Shown one piece after another: positions 9,101 to 14,339 of a stretch of 14,339 nt of DNA (position 1 is its first letter; each line of letters begins with the position of its first letter). The notes below the pieces were generated by a model that saw only the letters and a list, made by a program, of their open reading frames with translations, did no database searches and was not told the origin of the DNA. Location of the stretch: positions 7,501 to 21,839 of the forward strand of contig WPIO01000591.1 of NCBI GenBank assembly GCA_009760855.2, written 5' to 3'. Origin of the DNA: Cristatella mucedo. Lineage: Eukaryota; Bryozoa; Phylactolaemata; Cristatellidae. A program made the position numbers and the translations under genes.

Positions 9101-9291
9101 CTGTGCACCGGCCAACCCTGATGGTGAATCCACCATCTGGCCACCAGCTGGTCCATGCCACATCAAAGGCGGATCACAGCAGTGCACTGGCCGACCTTGA
9201 TGGTGAATCCACCATCTGGCCACCAGCTGGTTACTGGCCTCTGTCCATACCACATCACAGGCGGACCCCAGCTGTGCACCGGCCCCTCTCG
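9101..9291. repeat. Tandem repeat within the 3' LTR
   Basis: Units begin CTGTGCACCGGCC at 9101 and AGTGCACTGGCC at 9181, with a third partial start, CTGTGCACCGGCC, at 9272. Each full unit contains GATGGTGAATCCACCATC (9120-9137 and 9199-9216), a 7-bp stem with a 4-base loop, followed by the palindrome ACCAGCTGGT. The same architecture is present in the other LTR. Confidence 0.88.
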
Positions 9292-9365
9292 GTGGTGCTT
9301 CTAACAGCTCACCAGTAGCTTATCAGAGGAGCCTGCATACGATACATACATGCGAACTACACGCA

Positions 9366-9376
9366 CCCTTGACCTT
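9366..9376 (-). promoter_or_regulatory. Candidate polypurine tract
   Basis: On the minus strand AAGGTCAAGGG sits directly before the inferred LTR start TGCG. A purine run ending in GGG just before TG is what primes plus-strand DNA synthesis in LTR elements. Two pyrimidines interrupt this one, so it is a weak example. It lies between the integrase stop (9440) and the 3' LTR, as it should. Confidence 0.45.
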
Positions 9377-9439
9377 AAGGTCACAAGTTTGCAGCACCAA
9401 CACATGTAGCTGCAAGGTACAGAGCAGCAATGAGCAAGT

Positions 9440-10396
9440 CTATCCGGTCAGGACATAATCGTCGTACCGGCGGGGAAGTGTCACAGCGCGCCTGGGCCGC
9501 TGTACTGATTCAGCTCTGTCCCCTTCAGGTGCAGGGGGCGCCTCTTGCTGCCCTGGTACGAGGCGCAAGTCGGACACGTGGCGACGCACACCGTCAATCT
9601 GGATTCCCACGCCCTGCCCCTCACTTGTTACCGTGCCCTCGGGCCACTCGGTCGTACAACGAGCGCCGGCAGGCTTCACAAAGACTCGCTGGCCGACAGC
9701 ATATTGAATAGTCCTCGGGCCCTGATCTGTCTGTGCTCTGAAGAGGGGGCTTTTCCACTCATAGGAGATTAGCCTTCTGCAGGGCACTGATTCCTCGTGC
9801 AACCCGGCTGTTGGCGAGATGTTGTACCAATACACCATCATCAGGACGTTCTTGCCCGTGCGAGCCGCCATTCCCTTGATGGTCCTGTGGTTTCGCTCAA
9901 CGATGCCGTTGCCGGAGGGTTTATAGGCGCAACGGTATATGGGCTCCACGCCCCAGCGGTCGCAAAGACTGCGAAGAGCTGCTGAGCGAAAGCTCGCACC
10001 GTTGTCCATGAGCAGCTGCTGCGGAGGGCCACGCTCCCTAAAAATTTCGCCCAGATTTTGCACCAAAGAGTTTTCTCCCTCGTCGGGTATTCGCCTCCAA
10101 ATAGCGAAACGGCTTGGTCCACAATCTACCACGGTCAGATATTTTTGGCCCTTGAAATGCGTTACGTCGCAGTCCAGGCGCTGCCAATTCTCGCTTACAT
10201 CCAGCACGCCTGCACTCCATGCGACTGGTGCAGGATCGATCGACTTGCAACGAGGGCAAGCCTTCACGACGGCTTCGACGTCCTTCCGCCGGATAGTAGC
10301 TTTCGGGTGGCACATTCTGGCAAGGTACAGTGTCCTGTCAACTCCAAAGTGGTGAAGGCTGTGGAAACTCTTTAGGTCGACGCCGACCGCCGGCGA
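9440..10396 (-). CDS. Integrase domain of the LTR retrotransposon pol
   Basis: It inserts the reverse-transcribed element into host DNA. The frame is open from about 10396; the first ATG is at 10315, but the domain starts earlier, so this is not an independent start. The N-terminal zinc site is HSLHH (10363-10349) and, after the ATG, C20 and C23 (CPRC). The catalytic core shows DCDVTHF (D48/D50), MDNGASF (D94) and GIVERN (E130), giving a D-D(35)-E spacing between the last two. An SH3-like C-terminal region follows, with GQRVFVKPAGARCTTEWPEG (residues 198-217) and a DGVRRHVSDLR segment. Translation ends in TAG at 9440, shortly before the 3' LTR. No stop lies inside the domain. It is separated from RNase H by a frameshift near 10390-10400, so this copy would not be made as part of the polyprotein. 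Confidence 0.93.
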   Translation of the reverse strand, partial: SPAVGVDLKSFHSLHHFGVDRTLYLARMCHPKATIRRKDVEAVVKACPRCKSIDPAPVAWSAGVLDVSENWQRLDCDVTHFKGQKYLTVVDCGPSRFAIWRRIPDEGENSLVQNLGEIFRERGPPQQLLMDNGASFRSAALRSLCDRWGVEPIYRCAYKPSGNGIVERNHRTIKGMAARTGKNVLMMVYWYNISPTAGLHEESVPCRRLISYEWKSPLFRAQTDQGPRTIQYAVGQRVFVKPAGARCTTEWPEGTVTSEGQGVGIQIDGVRRHVSDLRLVPGQQEAPPAPEGDRAESVQRPRRAVTLPRRYDDYVLTG

Positions 10397-10949
10397 AGAC
10401 GCCTGCTCTGGAACAGCGAGACAGCTTACATTCGCCCTCGTCCATTTCTGAGACGCGGGTCAGCTGGTCGGCTTTATTGTTGGATGATCGCACTAGGACT
10501 ACGGAAGCCTTCAGTCCACACTCTGACACCGTGTCGGCTATCAGTGCTAGCCTGCGTTTGATAAGCGCCTCTCCCATGCCGTGGGCTCGTACAGGCTTAT
10601 CTCCAACCAGCAGTGACTGTAGCCATCCATGAACAGTTGCTGAATCTGTCCGAATCTCCACCTGCCGTAATGATCAAGCATAGGCCAGATTGAGGCCCGT
10701 GATGATAGCCTCCAGCTCCGCAAGATTGATGTGGGCTACGTCGTCCGCTTTTCGCAGCCAGGAGGCATCCTCGACGATTCTTCCTCCTATATCCAGGCAT
10801 GTGCCGATAGCAAGGCTGCTGGCATCACACCAGAGGATGCCACTATCCAGATTCGGCACATTCCAAATGCCTGAAACTGGATCGTCGGCATGCAATCGCT
10901 GCATCAACTCACCCGCCATGGCTATGACATTTTCACCAACGACTGAGTT
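10397..10949 (-). pseudogene. RNase H domain of pol, interrupted by TGA
   Basis: It degrades the RNA strand of the RNA-DNA hybrid during reverse transcription. In the frame of reverse transcriptase, the open part starting at 10919 has CDAS (D32 of that part) and INLAELEAI (E68). After a TGA at 10674-10676 the same frame continues with RTDSATVHGW (Asp at 10646-10644) and SSNNKADQLTR (Asp at 10469-10467). All four RNase H carboxylates are therefore visible. The TGA stands after NLAYA, where related sequences commonly have Trp. The frame runs on to a stop at 10338, but similarity passes to another frame at about 10390-10400, which marks the frameshift into integrase. The linker is rich in Arg and Gly and is not informative. 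Confidence 0.88.
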
Positions 10950-11354
10950 TCAACCGACATCGCCAGCAGCTCGCTTTAGGTAACTGCAGGCCGGGCGAAG
11001 CCAGCCTGCGATTGGGAAATGCCCGATCAGCTGCCCGCACCACGAAAACAGCTGGCGTCGCGATGGGGCGTTAGGCAATGCGCTCACCACGTTATCGCGG
11101 CGCCAACGAAGCTCCTCACCTTCGTTTGGCCTGCATACTCGAAGGCCAAGGACCCTTCCGCCAGCGAGGCTTTCTGGCGGCTTAGCCTCCAAATCAAATG
11201 TTCGTAGCAAGTCGATTACATCACCATTCGAGACAACGCTGTTATTGACAACAATATCGTCGACAAACGAATCGCTACCAGCACGAACTCGCCCATCCAT
11301 GGACAAGACCTTTGTCAGAATCGCGGTCATTATTTTCGGGGCGACATTAAGTCA
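10950..11354 (-). pseudogene. Reverse transcriptase, C-terminal half (palm motif C and thumb)
   Basis: This continues the frame of the upstream gag-protease-RT product after an in-frame TGA at 11352-11354. It contains LNVAPKIM right after that stop (the fingers/palm motif normally written FGLxxAP), then DSFVDDIVVN, the motif C with FVDD in place of the commoner YxDD, with the Asp pair at about 11261-11256. Next come a KPPE...GGRVLGL segment and GQLIGHFPIAGWLRPACSYL, the connection region seen in Ty3/gypsy elements. It ends at a second in-frame TGA (10950-10952) that falls after DVG. No frameshift lies between the two halves. Confidence 0.9.
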
Positions 11355-13037
11355 GAAACCTAGTCGCGTGAGGCAGTACCGACGGCCTTTGTACTCCACG
11401 ACCTGATATTGCCAGCGAGCGGGATCAACATGCACCTGCAAGTATGCTTTTCGCAGGTCAAATATGCTCACGCTCTCGTCCAGCCGTCGCCACGCTCTGA
11501 GCTTGGTGCTACACACATCGCCACCAGCCGTGTGACTCGATATAAACTGATTAAGTTCTTGGTAGTCCATCACGGGCCTCACTTTGCCTTTACTTGCCTG
11601 TACGACGGCCATTAGAGGGATCAGGCCACCACAATGACCAGCGAACGGCTGCAACCAGCCTTCCTTGATCCACTCTTCCACCTCCTTTTCGTAGTCGGCA
11701 CGAATTTCCTCTCCCACATGATATGAAGCGACATGGTTCGTCAATTGGGGGACGACACAACGATTCGTCCACTCCCACTTGACTGACCAGCGCCCCCGAT
11801 GGAAAACTGCCTTAAAGTCCTTGTCCTCAATCAGTACGTCAGCGGCCGACGATGCTACAGCACGTTTGACACTAGGAGACGCCACTACTGCTGCATCGGA
11901 ACGGTGTGCTGGCTCTGGAACTCTCCTTTGGCACATGAACTCAACATGACCAGCGGAAGGACCGATAATCACGCCGCCTAGGAGTTCAATGGCATCCATA
12001 CCGAGTAGTAACCCGAAACCAGGAAGAACATCTGACACAAGGCAGTCCAGCACTATGGTTCGTCCGCAGAGGGCTACCGTAGCGACGCACGTGGACTTGC
12101 AGACAGCCGTGGCTCCATTCATCATTACGACTTCCTCGCACGCTCGCCTCACCCTCGCAGGGTCCGCAAGCGTCGCCGAAATGATGGACCTCGAGCACCC
12201 AGTATCCACGAGCGCAGACGCCTCAGAGTTTTCGATGAGGACACGTACCGAAGGAAGGCGCGCCATAATGGAGGGGAAAGCACCGGCGCAGTAATGCGTG
12301 CTCTCCCCTACTCGTTTTTTTGGCCAGTTTGGTACGACCGCCCGATCCGAGCAGTTAGCAGCGAGATGTTGAATGCTCCCATAGACGTAACAGTGCCTCC
12401 CGCGACCACGGCGCGCCGCTTTAGAAGGACAATCATGGCGTAAGTGCCCGATCGCCTTGCATAGGAAACACACAACATCTCTGTTATTCGGTGCCTGGGG
12501 AGGCCATCCCGAACGAGAACCGGATGCGAAGCAACTTTCTGCCGCCTTCGGAATGCTGACGCTTGCCTTCACTATGACCCGAGCCTTCTCGACAAGAACA
12601 TCCGCAGGCATTTCCGCGAGGTTGCATGAGGCTTGGAGGTGCCTCTTTGCGGCCTCCGGCAGCCTAGCAACAAAGGCGCATTTGACAAAATCACCGGCCA
12701 CCAGCCTAGCCAACCGATTCAAGTCCGCCCAAAAGCCATCCACATTTTCACCTTCAGCAAGGCGACGCGAGGCGAATTCCTCGTAGGCATCGAAGCGATT
12801 CGGCGAGAATGCTGCCAGCAGCGCTTTTCTTACCGTGGCGTAGTCTTCCTTAGCCGCCTCGGGGACGCCATATACGGCGTATGCCACACGTGTAAGGAAT
12901 AGCGGCAGGAAATTTTGCAATTCATCAACCCCTTGCATCTTGGCCAATCTTTCGAACCGATTTAGCCATTCAGCGAAGTCTCCGCTGCCGTCGAATTGCG
13001 AAATCTTTCCTTCCATTAGTTGTACTTTCATACTCAT
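11352..13037 (-). CDS. Gag-protease-reverse transcriptase (first part of a single-frame gag-pol), stops early
   Basis: 561 codons from ATG at 13037. I chose this start because the gag-like segment begins MSMKVQLMEGKISQFDG there; the frame also runs back to 13598 into the second gag copy. Gag capsid-like region: residues about 10-165. Zinc knuckles: C190, C193, H198, C203 (canonical CX2CX4HX4C), then C216, Y219, H224, C229, where the second Cys is replaced by Tyr. Aspartic protease: ALVDTGCSRSIIS (D278-T279-G280) and LLLGMDAI (343-350). Reverse transcriptase: WIKEGWLQPF at 456-465, KVRPVMDYQELN at 485-496, and FDLRKAYLQ at 526-534 with the motif A Asp D527. Gag and pol share one frame with no shift between knuckles and protease. 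Translation ends at TGA 11352-11354, inside reverse transcriptase, just after CLTRLGF. Confidence 0.92.
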   Translation of the reverse strand: MSMKVQLMEGKISQFDGSGDFAEWLNRFERLAKMQGVDELQNFLPLFLTRVAYAVYGVPEAAKEDYATVRKALLAAFSPNRFDAYEEFASRRLAEGENVDGFWADLNRLARLVAGDFVKCAFVARLPEAAKRHLQASCNLAEMPADVLVEKARVIVKASVSIPKAAESCFASGSRSGWPPQAPNNRDVVCFLCKAIGHLRHDCPSKAARRGRGRHCYVYGSIQHLAANCSDRAVVPNWPKKRVGESTHYCAGAFPSIMARLPSVRVLIENSEASALVDTGCSRSIISATLADPARVRRACEEVVMMNGATAVCKSTCVATVALCGRTIVLDCLVSDVLPGFGLLLGMDAIELLGGVIIGPSAGHVEFMCQRRVPEPAHRSDAAVVASPSVKRAVASSAADVLIEDKDFKAVFHRGRWSVKWEWTNRCVVPQLTNHVASYHVGEEIRADYEKEVEEWIKEGWLQPFAGHCGGLIPLMAVVQASKGKVRPVMDYQELNQFISSHTAGGDVCSTKLRAWRRLDESVSIFDLRKAYLQVHVDPARWQYQVVEYKGRRYCLTRLGF

Positions 13038-13069
13038 CGTTATACGGACCACACAGTCGCTCCCGCCGA
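12226..13069. repeat. Tandem duplication, copy A (leader plus gag)
   Basis: This 844-base unit starts at GAGTTTTCGATGAGG on the plus strand and is repeated immediately to the right at 13071-13920. It covers gag from its ATG to past the zinc knuckles, and on its right edge part of the untranslated leader (GTCGCTCCCGCCG). This copy is open throughout. Confidence 0.95.
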
Positions 13070-13070
13070 C

Positions 13071-13889
13071 GAGTTTTCGATGAGGACACGTACCGAAGGA
13101 AGGCGCGCCATAACGAGGAAAGCACCGGCACAGTAATGCGTGCTCTACTCGTTTTTTGGGCCAGTTTGGTACGACGTCTATCCGACCAGTTAGCAGCGAG
13201 ATGTTGAATGCTCCCACCAGACGTACAGTGCCTCCCGCGACCACGGCGCGCCGCTTAGAAGGACAATCCCGGCGTAAGTGCGCGATCGCCTTGCATGTAG
13301 GGAACACACAACATCCTGTTATTCGGTGCCTGGTGAGGCCATCCCGAACGAGAACCGGATGCGAAGCAACGTTCTGCCGCCCTTCGGAATGCTGACGCGT
13401 GCCTTCACTATGACCCGAGCCTTCTCGAGCAAGAACATCCGCAGGCATTTCCGCGAGGTTGCATGAGGCTTGGATGTGCCTCTTTGCGGCCTCCGGCGAG
13501 CCCAGCAACAAAGGCGCATTTGACAAAATCACCGGCCACCAGCCTAGCCAATCGATCCAAGTCCGCACAAATCCATCCACATTTTTCACCTTCAGCAAGG
13601 CGACGCGAGGGCGAATTCCTCGTAGGCATCGAAGCGATTCGGCGAGAATGCTGCCAGCAGCGCTTGCTTACCGTGGCGTAGTCTTCCTTAGCCGCCTCGG
13701 GGACGCACATCGTATACGGCGTATGCCACACCGTGTAAGGAATAGCGGCAGGAAATTTTGCAATTCATCAACCCCTTTGCATCTTGGCCAATCTTTTCCG
13801 ACCCGAATGTATCCATTCCAGCGAAGCTCCGCTTGCGTGCTGATGTGCGAAAACTTTGTCCTTCCATCAGTTGATACTTTCAGACTCAT
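13071..13889 (-). pseudogene. Duplicated gag copy, frameshifted
   Basis: The start codon corresponding to copy A lies at 13889 (ATGAGTCTGAAAG). From there the reading frame changes several times, so no full gag product can be made. Recognisable pieces include LQNFLPLFLTR at about 13770-13738, PEAAKEDYATV at about 13707-13675, and a zinc-knuckle remnant, TCKAIAHLRRDC, at about 13298-13263. Part of this copy lies in frame with copy A and extends its open frame upstream to 13598, but that extension is a chance fusion and not a real N-terminus. Most differences from copy A are single-base length changes. Confidence 0.88.
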
Positions 13890-13920
13890 CTGTATACGGA
13901 CCCCACAGTCGCTCCCGCCG
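13071..13920. repeat. Tandem duplication, copy B (leader plus gag)
   Basis: It is the second unit, adjoining copy A. It starts with the same GAGTTTTCGATGAGG and ends with GTCGCTCCCGCCG just before the 5' LTR. It carries many one- and two-base insertions or deletions relative to copy A. Confidence 0.95.
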
Positions 13921-13930
13921 AGAAAATAGC

Positions 13931-14339
13931 TGGTAGTTTGGTTTGCACAGCAGAGAGGCCAGCGATGCGCCACACCGCCACGTTTTCTTCCCAGCACACG
14001 GAGCCCAAAGAGCGCAAACGGCTTCCCTCAGCCCCTGCCCTCACACAACTGCCCTCCCCTGGGCGAGGCTCGACGACTCGTCGACCGACAACTGTGCACC
14101 GGGCCGACCCTGATGGTGAATCCACCATCTGGCCACCAGCTGGTCCATGCACTAGCAAAGTGCGAGACCCACAGCAGTGCACTGGCCGGACCCTGATGGT
14201 GAATCCACCATCTGGCCACCAGCTGTACCGGCCTGCGTCCCATACCACATCACAGCGCGGGACCACAGCTGTGGCCCGGGCCCCTCTCGGTGGATGCTTT
14301 TACAGCTTCACCAGTAGCTTATCAGCGGAGCCTCAGACG
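13931..14339 (-). repeat. 5' LTR, cut by the right edge of the window
   Basis: It matches the 3' LTR from its inner end (ACTACCA on the minus strand at 13931) to base 14339. The remaining few tens of bases, which should include the TG terminus and the target-site duplication, are outside. It has the same internal tandem repeat and hairpins. Compared with the 3' LTR it has many extra single bases. The leader between this LTR and gag is short, about 40 bases; no clear tRNA primer-binding site starting with TGG is visible directly after the LTR end. Confidence 0.88.
14091..14287. repeat. Tandem repeat within the 5' LTR
   Basis: Units begin CTGTGCACCGGGCC at 14091 and AGTGCACTGGCC at 14175, with a third partial start at 14267. 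The hairpin GATGGTGAATCCACCATC is at 14112-14129 and 14195-14212. Spacing of the hairpins is 83 bases here and 79 in the 3' LTR. Confidence 0.85.

Larger units (their letters stand above)
8949..9365 (-). repeat. 3' LTR
   Basis: This sequence is repeated, with small differences, at 13931-14339. On the minus strand it begins TGCGTG at 9365, directly after a purine-rich tract, and ends ACTACA at 8949, giving the usual TG...CA termini. The outer end (8949) is supported by loss of similarity between the two copies. The inner end (9365) is inferred, because the other LTR runs off the window. A poly(A) signal AATAAA lies on the minus strand at 8998-9003, about 50 bases before the LTR end, which fits transcription in the minus direction. 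Inside are two copies of a roughly 80-90 bp tandem repeat. Length is about 417 bp if both ends are right. Confidence 0.85.
8949..14339 (-). mobile_element. Ty3/gypsy-type LTR retrotransposon, non-autonomous as read, truncated by window edge
   Basis: Two LTR copies in the same orientation flank coding sequence that reads, on the minus strand, gag, protease, reverse transcriptase, RNase H, integrase. Integrase after RNase H is the Ty3/gypsy order, as opposed to Ty1/copia. Within its 5.4 kb are a tandem duplication of leader plus gag, three in-frame TGA codons in reverse transcriptase and RNase H, and one frameshift before integrase. No envelope-like gene lies between integrase and the 3' LTR; that gap is only about 75 bases. 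The outer end of the 5' LTR is beyond base 14339, so the target-site duplication cannot be checked; the five bases left of the 3' LTR are GAGAC. I cannot assign the clade with certainty. Confidence 0.93.

Noticed and set aside
9440-9711. Plus-strand frames opposite integrase, such as 9430-9711 and 9939-10355
   Set aside because: They are shadows of the integrase gene on the other strand, which has a full set of catalytic residues.
11352-13598. Treating the whole 748-codon frame as one protein starting at 13598
   Set aside because: The first 187 codons are translation of the duplicated, frameshifted gag copy B. The recognisable gag start is the ATG at 13037, in the same frame.
13885-13930. 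A tRNA primer-binding site next to the 5' LTR
   Set aside because: The sequence after the LTR end does not begin with TGG; a TGGGG about 30 bases away is too distant and unsupported, so I do not call it.
8949-14339. An envelope gene or a new defence or mobile system carried by the element
   Set aside because: Only about 75 bases lie between the integrase stop and the 3' LTR, and no other coding sequence is present in the element.

Overview
The window looks like repeat-rich nuclear DNA from an animal. No complete, intact cellular gene is visible. What can be recognised is transposable-element sequence: decayed L2-type LINE fragments (a CR1-superfamily group found mainly in animals), a tRNA-derived SINE-like piece, a possible solo LTR, and one large Ty3/gypsy-type LTR retrotransposon. 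The species cannot be named from this sequence alone.

Layout. Bases 1-955 are anonymous, with a GC-rich part at about 115-400. Bases 956-1400 (+) hold the C-terminal end of an L2-like LINE. Bases 2045-2260 (-) hold a short reading frame with an RNA-recognition-motif signature, probably a pseudogene. Bases 2640-2745 are a 31-bp minisatellite. Bases 3042-3818 are a GC-rich block that may be a solo LTR. Bases 4531-5571 (+) are a second L2-like fragment, covering the reverse transcriptase from upstream of motif A to just past motif C, broken by stops and frameshifts. A perfect 16-bp hairpin lies at 5931-5971. Bases 5972-8560 hold nothing recognisable except a weak two-copy repeat. A tRNA-like SINE head lies at 8660-8750 (-).

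Bases 8949-14339 (-) are the LTR retrotransposon, running past the right edge. In its own 5'-to-3' order it has: the 5' LTR (13931 to the edge); a leader and gag segment present twice in tandem (13071-13920 and 12226-13069); gag with zinc knuckles, then protease and reverse transcriptase, in one open frame (13037-11352); the rest of reverse transcriptase and RNase H in the same frame but cut by TGA codons; integrase after a frameshift (ending at 9440); a candidate polypurine tract; and the 3' LTR (8949-9365). The order RT-RNase H-integrase is that of Ty3/gypsy elements. The copy cannot make a full polyprotein as read here, although all the catalytic residues I looked for are present.

Differences in the rightmost 1.3 kb (second gag copy and 5' LTR) from their paralogues are rich in single-base insertions and deletions, many in homopolymers. 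Some of the damage there may be assembly or consensus error. I see no operon, CRISPR, toxin or defence system. The most unusual material is the gag duplication, the hairpin-bearing repeats inside the LTRs, the TGA-only nonsense pattern, the perfect hairpin and the RRM-like remnant.
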